Assembly: GCA_029210695.1 (NCBI GenBank)
Contig: JARGFH010000029.1
Span: forward strand, 1 to 45,922
DNA length: 45,922 bases
Source of the DNA: Acidimicrobiia bacterium
GTDB taxonomy: Bacteria > Actinomycetota > Acidimicrobiia > Spongiisociales > JAHEDJ01
Direction of reading: 5' to 3'
Part shown: one piece after another, positions 33,828 to 42,278 of the stretch
How the letters are laid out: each line of letters opens with the position of its first letter
How positions within the stretch are numbered: the first letter of the stretch is position 1
Translations under genes and position numbers: made by a program
The notes under the pieces: generated by a model
Seen by the model: the letters and a program-made list of their open reading frames with translations, nothing else
Told to the model about the DNA's origin: nothing
Databases searched by the model: none

Positions 33828-34760
33828 ATGGACCTGCCCACCATTGATGACGTGCTGGCGGCAGCCGACCGCATCGAGCCGTATGTTCATCGCACGCCCG
33901 TTTTCACGTCGGCAACCCTGGATCGAGAGCTCGAATCATCGGTGTTCTTCAAGTGTGAGAACCTCCAGAAGGTCGGAGCGTTCAAGGCACGAGGCGCGAC
34001 GAACGCCGTTGTCGCTCTCTCTGATGACGAGGCCGCCCGCGGGGTGGCGACGCATTCGTCCGGCAACCACGGTCAGGCACTGGCTTACGCGGCGTCCGTG
34101 CGCGGTATCCCAGCCTGGGTGGTGATGCCGGACCACGCCCCTGCCGTCAAGGTGGAGGCAGTGCGCGGCTACGGAGCTGAGGTCGTGTTCTGCAAGCAGG
34201 CAGAGCGAGAGGAGAGGACGCAAGCGCTCATTGCGGAAACGGGTGCGAACCTCATTCATCCCTATGACAACGCACTCGTGATCGCCGGCCAGGGAACGGC
34301 GGCGCTGGAGCTCATCAACGATGTTCCCGATCTCGAGTTCGTGGTGGCGCCGGTCGGTGGCGGAGGCCTACTGGGTGGTACCACGGTGGTCGCTCGTGCC
34401 ATCGACCGAAGGTTAAAGGTGGTCGGAGGGGAGCCGGAAGCAGTCGACGATGCCTTTCGATCAATTCGGGACGGCGTTCGGCATTCCGCCGTGGCGAATC
34501 CTCAGACCCTGGCGGACGGGCTGCTGACCGGACTCGGGGAACGCAACTTCGCCCTCCTCAACGGCAACGTCGAGATCGTCATCGTTGACGAAGATGAGAT
34601 CGTCGAGGCGGCGCGGTTCTTCCTGGAGCGGATGAAGATGGTGGTCGAGCCGTCCGGCGCGGTCTCACTGGCGGCGGCCAGGAAGATGAACATCGCAGGA
34701 AGCCGGGTCGGCGTCATCGTCAGCGGGGGCAATACCGACTTTCGCTGGCTGTCCAGATGA
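33828..34760 (+). CDS. Threonine dehydratase / serine racemase-family PLP enzyme
   Basis: A 310-residue fold-type II PLP enzyme. The Schiff-base lysine is in KVGAFKARGATNA (the usual S-F-K-x-RGA, here A-F-K), the substrate loop is THSSGNHGQALA, and the phosphate-binding glycine loop is PVGGGGLLGG. It lacks the C-terminal ACT regulatory domain of IlvA, so it is a catabolic threonine/serine dehydratase, serine racemase or threo-3-hydroxyaspartate ammonia-lyase. The metal-site acidic residues of the racemase group cannot be settled by eye. ATG 33828 gives the standard N-terminus (about 20 residues before HRTPV). A perfect palindrome starts 2 bp after its stop. Confidence 0.88.
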   Translation: MDLPTIDDVLAAADRIEPYVHRTPVFTSATLDRELESSVFFKCENLQKVGAFKARGATNAVVALSDDEAARGVATHSSGNHGQALAYAASVRGIPAWVVMPDHAPAVKVEAVRGYGAEVVFCKQAEREERTQALIAETGANLIHPYDNALVIAGQGTAALELINDVPDLEFVVAPVGGGGLLGGTTVVARAIDRRLKVVGGEPEAVDDAFRSIRDGVRHSAVANPQTLADGLLTGLGERNFALLNGNVEIVIVDEDEIVEAARFFLERMKMVVEPSGAVSLAAARKMNIAGSRVGVIVSGGNTDFRWLSR

Positions 34761-34761
34761 C

Positions 34762-34808
34762 TTCTCCGCAATGTAATGGCGCGTGACGCGCCATTACATT
34801 GCGGAGAA
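34762..34808. repeat. 47-bp perfect palindrome (copy C of the repeat family)
   Basis: Two 22-bp arms (34762-34783 and 34787-34808) are perfect complements around TGA. It begins 2 bp after the threonine dehydratase-like stop, in the gap before the formate dehydrogenase operon. It aligns gap-free with copies A and B. It would fold into a very stable hairpin and may act as a transcript end or stability element. No T-run follows. Confidence 0.9.
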
Positions 34809-34851
34809 ACCCAAACAGTCGCGCTAGCGTCGACGCGGAAGGAGGTGCAGC

Positions 34852-36747
34852 GTGACCCGTCGATACGATCGGCTGACGCAACCGTTGGTCAGGGAGGACG
34901 GCCGGCTTCGCCCGGCAACATGGGACGAGGCGCTCAACCGCGCCGCCCTCGGAATCCAGGAGGCGGTCGACCAGCACGGTGCGACCTCGGTCGGGATGTT
35001 CAGCTGCTCGAAAGCCACCAACGAGATGAACTACTTCGCGCAGAAGTTCATGCGGGTGGCCGTCGGCAGCAACAACATCGACTCGTGTAACCGCACCTGA
35101 CACGCTCCCAGCGTCGTCGGTCTGGCGACGGTCTTCGGAGCAGGAGGCGGAACAAGCTCCTACGGCGAGATCGAGAACACCGATCTCATCATCCTCTGGG
35201 GTTCGAACGCCCGCGACACACATCCGATCTTCTTTCACCACCTCCTCAAGGGTGTGAAGCGCGGAGCGCGCCTGTACGTCATCGATCCGCGTCGCTCTTC
35301 GTCGGCCCGGTGGGCCGACTTGTGGCTGGGCATCGACGTCGGCTCCGACATTGCGCTGGCAAATGCGGTCGGTCGCGAGATCATCGCCGCCGGTCTCGCC
35401 AACGAGGCCTTCATCAGCACTGCCACCGTCGGGTTTGAGGACTACCGGGAGTCTGTTGAGCGATGGACGCTCGAGCGCGCCGAGGCGGTCACCGGCGTGC
35501 CGGCAGAGGGCATTCGTGAACTCGCCCATGCCTATGCCACGGCCGGCACCGCCCAGCTGTGCTGGACCCTTGGAATCACCGAGCACCACAACGGCTCCGA
35601 CAACGTTTTCGCACTCATCAACCTGGCCTTGCTGACCGGGCACGTCGGTCGCTATGGATCGGGCCTGGTGCCCATCCGGGGCCAAAACAACGTCCAGGGC
35701 GGCGGTGACATGGGTGCCCTTCCCAACAAGTTGCCGGGTTTTCAGGACGTCGAGGATGGAGAGCTACGTGCCAGATTCGAAGCCAAGTGGGTGAGCAGGA
35801 TTCCCGATCACAATGGGTGGAACATAAGCGAGATGTTTGACGCCATGGAGCGGGGTGACCTTCGCAGCCTGTACGTGATCGGCGAGAACCCTGCCCAGAG
35901 CGAAGCACAGGCTGTGCGGGCGCGCACGCTGCTGGAGGGACTCGACTCGCTGATCGTGCAGGATCTCTACCTGACCAAGACCGCCGAAATGGCAGACGTC
36001 GTGCTTCCGGCGGCCGCTTCGTGGGCCGAGACGGAAGGCACCGTGACGTCGTCCGAGCGGCGAGTGCAGCGAGTACGAAAGGCCGTGGATCCGCCCGAAG
36101 GAGCGCGAGCCGATACCGACATTTTGTCCGAACTGGCCGGACGGTTCGGGAAAGACCTGGGTTCCTCGGCTGCCGAGGACATCTGGAATGAGCTACGCGA
36201 GCTCTCCCCGATGCACGCCGGCATGAGTTACGCACGCCTCGAGGCCGAGGGCGGCTTGCGGTGGCCCTATCGTTCGGAAGATGATCCGGGCGCACTGTTC
36301 CTTCACGGCCGCTTGTGGGCGGATCCGCCCGAAGGCCCCCCGGCCCCGTTCACTCCGGTCGAGCATGCCCCGCCCGTCGACGAGCTAACCGACGAATACC
36401 CGATCCGGTTGACCACCGGCCGGCACCTCGAGTCGTACAACACCGGCGTTCAAAGTAGCCGGATGGACTCGCCCAAACGGCAGGGCGGATGCATCGATCT
36501 CGACCCCCGCGATGCAGAAGGGCTCGGACTCGAGGATGGGGAGGTGGCGCGGATCGTGTCGCGGCGCGGTGCAATCGAAGCGCCTGTCCGGGTGGACCAC
36601 AATCTCCGGCCGGGCCTGGCCTTCATGGCTTTCCATTTCCCGGACGAGGTCGACGTCAACATTCTGACCATCGACGCCTGGGACCCACGCTCAGGAACCG
36701 CCGAGTTCAAGGCTTCGGCCATTCGGATCGAGAAGATAGGAGCCTGA
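34852..36747 (+). CDS. fdhA: Selenocysteine-containing formate dehydrogenase, catalytic (Mo/Sec) part of the alpha subunit
   Basis: A 631-residue molybdopterin oxidoreductase read through an in-frame TGA at 35098-35100 (Sec83). The context SCNRT-U-HAPSVVGL matches the Sec/Cys-His site of formate dehydrogenases (CCARV-U-HGPSVAGL in E. coli FdhH). Other signatures follow: LIILWGSNARDTHP, the active-site arginine region PIRGQNNVQGGGDMGALPNKLPGFQ, and a C-terminal molydop-binding domain (YPIRLTTGRHLESYNTGVQSSR). The usual N-terminal Fe4S4 domain is absent: the protein begins VTRRYDRLTQPLVREDG, the point just after that domain, and an in-frame TAG at 34825 blocks any extension. That domain ends the third gene of the operon. 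GTG 34852 has a strong AAGGAGGTG. The next gene starts 1 bp after the stop. The enzyme oxidises formate or reduces CO2; selB/selC are not in the window. Confidence 0.92.
35098..35141 (+). promoter_or_regulatory. Selenocysteine codon and SECIS-like stem-loop of fdhA
   Basis: The TGA (35098-35100) is followed after 11 nt by a 7-bp stem, CGTCGTC (35112-35118) with GGCGACG (35124-35130), one pair being G-U. The apical loop is GGTCT. An outer 5-bp stem pairs GCTCC (35104-35108) with GGAGC (35137-35141). The loop sequence equals that of the E. coli fdhF SECIS, and the loop starts 18 nt after TGA, within the usual bacterial range. It should recruit SelB with Sec-tRNA. Confidence 0.88.
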
Positions 36748-36748
36748 A

Positions 36749-38566
36749 TTGGATCTCCACTTCGCGCAGGCCGAGGCAACTGCAGCAGAGCGGTCCGTGA
36801 TCGACCTGTTCATGGAGGGCCAACCGTCGGCGAACGGATTGACCGAGGAGACCAGGCTCGAGCGGCCGCGCAGCAGGGAACTGAGGGAACTGCTCCTGCC
36901 CGGCCTCCACGCTCTCCAGTCTGGGATCGGATGGATCAGCCATGGAGCTCTGAACCACTTGTGCGAGGCCCTCTCCGTGCCTCCTGCTGATGCGTACGGG
37001 GTCGCTTCGTTCTACAGCATGCTGGCGTTGTCTGAGCAGGCGCCCGATGTTCTCCATGTGTGCGACGACATCGTCTGTCGCTCCAATGGGGCGATGGAGC
37101 TCATTGATGAATGTGAACGCGTTTTCGGTCCTGAGGGAACCGGTCAAGCGGTCGGCTGGCACCGCAGCCCCTGCCTGGGCAGATGTGATCGGGCACCGGC
37201 CGTTTTCGTGCAACGAACAGGAACCGACGATTTCGATCATGGTCCTGTGCACGCCGATTTGTCCGGCCGGCCGCTCGACGGTTTAGCCGAGCTCGCCCGC
37301 ATGAACCTCGAACTCGGGATCGACCGATCAACCACGCCGCAGGGACCTGCCGAAGTCCGGCTGCTGCGACGCATCGTCCAAGGGGTCGATCCGGCCTCCC
37401 TCGAGTCGTACCGGTCCAACGGCGGGTACGCGGCCCTCGAACAGGCGCTGGCGATCGGTCCAGCCACCATCCGGGCTCTCATTGCCGCCTCGGGATTGAC
37501 GGGGCGCGGTGGGGCCGGGTTTCCCACCGGCCGCAAGTGGGACATGGCGGCAGCCGAACCGGCCCCCCGCTACGTAGTTGCCAACGCCGACGAGTCGGAG
37601 CCCGGCACGTTCAAAGATCGGCTGCTGATCGAAGGGGATCCATTCGCCCTGATCGAATCACTGACGATTGCTGCGCTGGCGGTGGGCGCCTCCAAAGGCT
37701 TCGTGTACCTGCGCGGTGAATACCCGCTGGCCAGACAACGACTGGCCGCCGCGCTGGTCTCCGCCCGTTCTGCCGGCTTGCTCGGAGACGGCATCCTCGG
37801 CTCGGGCACGTCGTTCGACATCGAGTTGCGGGTAGGCGCCGGCGCCTACATCTGCGGCGAGGAAACGGCCCTGTTCAACTCGATCGAGGGATACCGTGGA
37901 GAACCCCGCAACAAGCCACCCTACCCAACGCAGGCCGGTCTCTTCGGCCGCCCAACCGTGGTGAACAACGTCGAGACCCTGCTCAATGTCCCCATCATCA
38001 TCACGGGGGGACCCGAGGCGTACCGTGAACTCGGAACTGATCTATCGACCGGCACGAAAGTCTTTGCGATCTCCGGGCATGTAGGTGTTCCCGGGGTCTA
38101 CGAGGTCCCGTTCGGAACCACACTGCAGGACCTCCTGGCCCTTGCAGGAGGGATGCGCAACGGATCATCCCTCCGGTCGGTCCTCCTCGGCGGAGCCGCC
38201 GGGACCTTCATCGGACGCGAAGCGCTCGAAATGCCACTGGCGAACGAGAGGGCGGCTGAATATGGGGCATCGCTGGGATCTGGAGCCGTCGTCGTGTTCG
38301 ACTCCGCCACGGATATGGCAGATATCGTCGCCAGGATTGCCGCCTTCTTCCGCGACGAATCGTGTGGTCAGTGTGCACCATGCCGGATCGGAACGGTGCG
38401 ACAGGAAGAACTGCTGGTGAGGGCGCGCGCCGGGTTCGATGCAGCTCCTCTGATCCGGGAGGTTGGTCAAGCGATGACCGATGCGTCGATCTGCGGACTC
38501 GGCCAGACCGCCGCCAACGCGGTGCGATCTGCCATCGACCTGGGCCTGATTCGAGGTGGCGTATGA
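36749..38566 (+). CDS. NuoE-NuoF fusion: NAD/FMN diaphorase subunit of formate dehydrogenase
   Basis: A 605-residue fusion of the 24-kDa and 51-kDa NADH-dehydrogenase modules. Residues about 1-160 are NuoE-like with [2Fe-2S] cysteines CDDIVC and CLGRC. Residues about 190-605 are NuoF-like: the NAD/FMN loop GRGGAGFPTGRKW, ANADESEPGTFKDR, the FMN site GAGAYICGEETALFNSIEG, and [4Fe-4S] cysteines ESCGQCAPCRIG plus SICGLG. Such subunits pass electrons between formate dehydrogenase and NAD+ (FdsG/FdsB in Rhodobacter, usually separate proteins). The start is TTG 36749, after AGGAG and 1 bp beyond the fdhA stop. The stop overlaps the next gene's ATG (ATGA). The predicted complex is cytoplasmic. Confidence 0.92.
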   Translation: MDLHFAQAEATAAERSVIDLFMEGQPSANGLTEETRLERPRSRELRELLLPGLHALQSGIGWISHGALNHLCEALSVPPADAYGVASFYSMLALSEQAPDVLHVCDDIVCRSNGAMELIDECERVFGPEGTGQAVGWHRSPCLGRCDRAPAVFVQRTGTDDFDHGPVHADLSGRPLDGLAELARMNLELGIDRSTTPQGPAEVRLLRRIVQGVDPASLESYRSNGGYAALEQALAIGPATIRALIAASGLTGRGGAGFPTGRKWDMAAAEPAPRYVVANADESEPGTFKDRLLIEGDPFALIESLTIAALAVGASKGFVYLRGEYPLARQRLAAALVSARSAGLLGDGILGSGTSFDIELRVGAGAYICGEETALFNSIEGYRGEPRNKPPYPTQAGLFGRPTVVNNVETLLNVPIIITGGPEAYRELGTDLSTGTKVFAISGHVGVPGVYEVPFGTTLQDLLALAGGMRNGSSLRSVLLGGAAGTFIGREALEMPLANERAAEYGASLGSGAVVVFDSATDMADIVARIAAFFRDESCGQCAPCRIGTVRQEELLVRARAGFDAAPLIREVGQAMTDASICGLGQTAANAVRSAIDLGLIRGGV

Positions 38567-39468
38567 TCGAGTTCACACTGGACGGGAAGCCGGCCATTGC
38601 TCCGGACGGGGCCACTCTGCTCGAGGCGCTGGCCGGCAACGGTGTCGGGACGCCGACGCTGTGCTATCTGCCGCAGGCGAGCGCTCCCAACGTCTGCCGG
38701 GTTTGTGTCGTCGAGGTGGCAGGGAACCGTCCCCTCGTCCCGGCTTGTTCCCGCCCACTCGAGGAGGGGATGGTGGTCGATTCCGATAGCGCCCGGGTGC
38801 GCCACGCCAGGAAACTCGTATTCGAGATGCTCGCCTCGTCGGTTGACCTCTCGCTCGTCTCCGACGAGGCCCGCCAATGGATGGAAGAGTACGAAATCGA
38901 TCCCGACCGCTTCCAGACGGCGCTCCCGGCCAATCAGACTTCCGCTCCGAGCCGGCCCGGCCGGCATCAGGACCCGGACGGTCTTTCCTTCGCCCGTCAC
39001 CAACCGCCTGCCCTCATTCAGGACAACCTCTATGTCCGGGACTACGCCAAGTGCATCCTGTGCTACCAGTGCGTACAGGCGTGCGGCCCCGAGGCCCAGA
39101 ACACCTTTGCGATCAGCGTTGCCGGGCGCGGCTTCGACGCACGAATCGCCACCGAGTTCGACGTGTTCCTGCCCGAATCGGCCTGTGTCTATTGCGGGAA
39201 CTGCATTGCCGTATGTCCAACCGGGGCACTCGTGCCCAAGACCGAGTTCGATCTCAGGGCGGCGGATGAGTGGGATGAGGATCGACAGTCGGTGACCAGG
39301 ACCGTTTGTCCCTACTGCGGGGTCGGATGCAACCTCGACCTGACGGTTCAGGACGGGGCCATCGTACGGGTCGATGCCCCGGTTGATCATGACGTCACGG
39401 TGGGCAATCTCTGTATCAAAGGTCGCTTCGGGTGGACCCATGTGGTGGGCGGGTCGGTCGCCGACTAA
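38563..39468 (+). CDS. N-terminal iron-sulfur part of the formate dehydrogenase alpha subunit (2Fe-2S, 2x4Fe-4S, Mo-enzyme Fe4S4 domain)
   Basis: A 301-residue protein matching the N-terminal electron-transfer half of NAD-dependent formate dehydrogenase alpha subunits. Cys34, Cys45, Cys48 and Cys62 form a NuoG-like [2Fe-2S] site (spacing 10-2-13). The His-Cys3 [4Fe-4S] region that normally follows has no cysteines here (ASSVDLSLVSDEARQWMEEY). Two ferredoxin-type clusters come next: CILCYQCVQACGP and CVYCGNCIAVCPTGAL. The C-terminus is the molybdopterin Fe4S4 domain, CPYCGVGC ... NLCIKGRFGWTHVVG, which in unsplit enzymes runs directly into the sequence that starts fdhA here. ATG 38563 overlaps the NuoEF stop, so translation is coupled. 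It probably assembles with fdhA and NuoEF in one complex. Confidence 0.9.
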   Translation: MIEFTLDGKPAIAPDGATLLEALAGNGVGTPTLCYLPQASAPNVCRVCVVEVAGNRPLVPACSRPLEEGMVVDSDSARVRHARKLVFEMLASSVDLSLVSDEARQWMEEYEIDPDRFQTALPANQTSAPSRPGRHQDPDGLSFARHQPPALIQDNLYVRDYAKCILCYQCVQACGPEAQNTFAISVAGRGFDARIATEFDVFLPESACVYCGNCIAVCPTGALVPKTEFDLRAADEWDEDRQSVTRTVCPYCGVGCNLDLTVQDGAIVRVDAPVDHDVTVGNLCIKGRFGWTHVVGGSVAD

Positions 39469-39480
39469 CCACGCCCACGA

Positions 39481-39498
39481 TATGCACTAGCGTGCATA
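39481..39498. promoter_or_regulatory. 7-bp dyad between the fdh operon and the histidine kinase gene
   Basis: TATGCAC (39481-39487) and GTGCATA (39492-39498) form a perfect dyad around TAGC, 13 bp after the fdh operon stop and 18 bp before the kinase ATG. No T-run follows. It could be an operator or a weak transcript-end hairpin. Confidence 0.4.
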
Positions 39499-39516
39499 CG
39501 AAACCCCGGGAAAGAG

Positions 39517-40902
39517 ATGCAACAGACCGACGTCGAAACACGCCTGAAGAGGCTCGAGGAACTCTGCTCCGCACTGCAATCAGATTTGCCTTCCGATGCC
39601 AAAGCTCTCGTCACCGAGATCAACGCGCTCGCTGCAGAGGTCGAGGTCAACTATCGGGATCTCCTGGCTCTCGATCAACTCGCTGCGCACGTTGGCGGCG
39701 GACTACTGCTCGACGAAGTCCTCGACGATATCTACAACGGGTTCCGCGATGTGATCCCGTACGATCGTATCGGCTTCTCGCTCATCAACGACGGAATCGT
39801 CACGGCGCGCTGGTTGCGCTCGGAATCCGAGTTGGTTCGCCTCGGGGCCGGGTACGCACTACCGATCGAGACGACGAGCCTGGCCGGGATCCTGGCGGAG
39901 GGGAGACCGAGGATCATCAACGATCTTGGTTCGTACCTCGCCACCCGGCCTGAGTCGGAGTCGACCCGGTTGCTCGTCGAGGAGGGCGTGCAATCGTCGC
40001 TGACCTGCCCCCTGCTCATTGACGGGAAGGCAGTCGGGTTCCTCTTCTTCTCGAGTTTCGAGCCGGGGGCCTACTCAGAGATCCACACGAACACGTTCGA
40101 ACGCATCGCAGACCAACTGGCTGGCGTCATCGAAAAGGGGAAGCTGACCAGTCAGCTCGCCGAGCGGGCGGCGGCCATCGAGGAGCAGAACCGGCAACTC
40201 CGAGCACTCGATGACATCAAGAACACCTTCATCGGGATGGTCAGCCACGACTTGCGGAGCCCCCTGGCCACCATTCAGGTCACGGCCGACCTCCTCGACG
40301 AGGCCGATTATCTTGCCCCCGTCGAGCGAAAGATGCTCATCAAAGACATCAAAGAGCAGTCGGGCTACATGCTCGCCCTCGTCAACGAATTACTGGATGT
40401 AGCTCATATCGAGTCGGGCAGGCTCGAACTGAATAGAGAGACTTTCGATCTCGAAGCGCTCGTTGCCGACTCCGTGAATCGACACGGATACCTGGCAGGC
40501 CCGAAAGATATCCGGGTCGTGCTGGTCGAGAGCAGCCCGGCGGTGATCGAAGCCGATCGGACCCGGATCCGCCAGGTCCTCGACAATCTGCTGTCGAATG
40601 CGATCAAGTATTCCCCGATGGGCAGTGTTGTCTCGGTGACGCTCACGATTGAACATGATGTGATCCGGGTCGGTGTCACGGATGAGGGCCCCGGCATATC
40701 GGAGGCAGACCAGGTACGGCTGTTCGAGTACTTCGAGACCGCCGAGGCCAAACCAACCGGCGGCGAAACCTCAACCGGGCTCGGCCTCGCCATCGCCAGG
40801 AAGATCGTAGAGGCTCATCAGGGGACGCTGGACGTCGAGAGCACACCCGGTCGGGGTAGCACGTTCTGGTTCGAGTTACCGCCGACCACGGTGGACCCGT
40901 AG
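39517..40902 (+). CDS. GAF-domain sensor histidine kinase
   Basis: A 461-residue soluble two-component sensor kinase. A short N-terminal coiled region (about 1-45) is followed by a GAF sensory domain (about 50-205), then HisKA with the phospho-accepting His244 (GMVSHDLRSPLATIQ). The HATPase_c domain has N box DNLLSNAIKYSP, G1 VTDEGPGIS and G2 STGLGLAIARKI. There are no membrane helices. No response regulator gene is adjacent, so it is an orphan kinase. Its place between two selenoprotein loci suggests, but does not prove, control of one of them. The ATG at 39517 gives a natural N-terminus, but only weak GAAAGAG lies before it. Confidence 0.9.
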   Translation: MQQTDVETRLKRLEELCSALQSDLPSDAKALVTEINALAAEVEVNYRDLLALDQLAAHVGGGLLLDEVLDDIYNGFRDVIPYDRIGFSLINDGIVTARWLRSESELVRLGAGYALPIETTSLAGILAEGRPRIINDLGSYLATRPESESTRLLVEEGVQSSLTCPLLIDGKAVGFLFFSSFEPGAYSEIHTNTFERIADQLAGVIEKGKLTSQLAERAAAIEEQNRQLRALDDIKNTFIGMVSHDLRSPLATIQVTADLLDEADYLAPVERKMLIKDIKEQSGYMLALVNELLDVAHIESGRLELNRETFDLEALVADSVNRHGYLAGPKDIRVVLVESSPAVIEADRTRIRQVLDNLLSNAIKYSPMGSVVSVTLTIEHDVIRVGVTDEGPGISEADQVRLFEYFETAEAKPTGGETSTGLGLAIARKIVEAHQGTLDVESTPGRGSTFWFELPPTTVDP

Positions 40903-40931
40903 GTGAGGATCGAACGTAGGATGGGGGTCCA

Positions 40932-42278
40932 GTGAGAATCCTGCTCATCTCCTCCTACGAACTCGGTCACCAACCATTCCACGTCGCATCGGCTGCAGCC
41001 GCCCTGCGTTCGACCGGGCACGAGGTGCGGGTCTGCGATCTCAGTCTCGAGCCGCTCAGGGAACCCGATGTTGCGTGGTCCGAAGGGGTTGCCCTGGCAG
41101 TCCCGATGCACACGGCGATGAGGATTGCATTGGGCGCCGCGCAATCGGTGAGAAAGATGCGGCCGGACATTCCGTTGTGCTTCTTCGGCCTTTACGCCGG
41201 AGCATCCGATCTCCCCATCGGAGCGGTCGCTCTGGCAGGGGAGTATGAGCCCGACCTCATCCGGTGGGCGGCTGGATTAGGAGCAGGGGCGGTTGTGAAT
41301 CTCCAGAAATCGGCAATACGGTTCGCCCCCGATCGTTCCGACCTCGCTCCGTTGACGGCCTATGTGGGGCTCGAGCTGGCCGGACGGCGTCGTACCGCGG
41401 GATCAACCGCGGCAACGCGCGGGTGCCGCTACCGGTGCCGGCATTGCCCGGTGCCGGTTGTCTACGACGGCAAGTTTCGGCCCATCGACCGTCGGATCGT
41501 TCTCGAAGACATCGACCGGCAGGTGGCAGCAGGAGCCGGGCACATCAGTTTCTCCGACCCGGACTTCCTCAACGGGCCCGCCCACGCGCTCCGGGTTCTC
41601 GAGGAGGCACGCCTCCGGAATCCTGAGCTCACCTTCGATGTCACAATCAAAGTGGAACACCTGCTGCGGCACCGCCACCTCCTTGGGCGGATGGCGGAGC
41701 TCGGTGTTGTGTTCGTGGTCTCGGCCTTCGAGACCACCAACGACGAGATACTGCACATCCTCGACAAGGGACATACGGCGTCGGATTTGGCAGAGGCCGT
41801 CCACTTGTTGCGTGCCTGTGGCATCGACGTTCGCCCTACCTGGCTTCCTTTCACCCCATGGTCGACCTTGGAAGACCTGGTCGAGATGCTCCGGTTCATG
41901 GATCGCCACGATCTCGATGTTGATCCCATCCAGCTGACGATCAGGCTATTGATACCGTCCGGATCTCTGCTGCTGGACCTCCCCGAGTCCCAGTGGAAAC
42001 CTGGTCCTTACGATGCCGAGGCGTTGAGCTACTCATGGATTGCGGCCGACCCGGTCCTCGACGCTCTCCAGTCCCGCCTGGTACGTCTCGTTGATGGGGC
42101 AACCGGTCTCTCTCGGGACGAGGTCCTCGCAACCATGACCAGGGAGATCCTGGCTGCGGCCGGGATCGACGAAGAATCCGTACGGCTCTCGAGCGGCGAA
42201 GGGAGGCCACGGCTCACCGAACCGTGGTTTTGCTGAGCGGAGCCCTCCGACCGCCAGTTGGGCGGTCTGCGGACCTAG
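40932..42278 (+). CDS. Radical SAM selenoprotein with C-terminal CUAEP tail
   Basis: A 448-residue protein read through TGA 42234-42236 (Sec435) to TAG 42276-42278. Residues 1-130 have a B12-binding-like Rossmann pattern (MRILLISSYELGHQPFHVASAAAALRS...), but the cobalamin DxHxxG motif is not seen. The radical SAM site is Cys165, Cys169, Cys172 (RGCRYRCRHCPVP), followed by GHISFSDPDFLNGP. Without readthrough the protein would end TEPWFC. With it the tail is C-U-A-E-P-SDRQLGGLRT, the signature of a family I recall from public annotation as 'CUAEP/CCAEP-tail radical SAM (seleno)protein'. A stem-loop begins 12 nt after TGA. The function of the family is unknown. The start is GTG 40932 with GGGGG upstream, 29 bp after the kinase stop. 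Confidence 0.85.
42234..42267 (+). promoter_or_regulatory. Selenocysteine codon and SECIS-like hairpin of the CUAEP gene
   Basis: TGA 42234-42236 is followed after 12 nt by GACCGCC (42249-42255), loop AGTTG, and GGCGGTC (42261-42267), a perfect 7-bp stem. The loop begins 19 nt after TGA and has G in its second position, both within the known bacterial SECIS pattern. The distance matches the fdhA element (18 nt). Confidence 0.72.

Noticed and set aside
35098-35100. In-frame TGA as a nonsense mutation making fdhA a pseudogene
   Set aside because: It lies exactly at the catalytic Sec/Cys site, the frame stays family-like on both sides, and a SECIS-like hairpin with a GGTCT loop follows.
40932-41330. 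Functional cobalamin-binding domain in the radical SAM protein
   Set aside because: The fold pattern is B12-binding-like, but the DxHxxG cobalamin motif is not visible.
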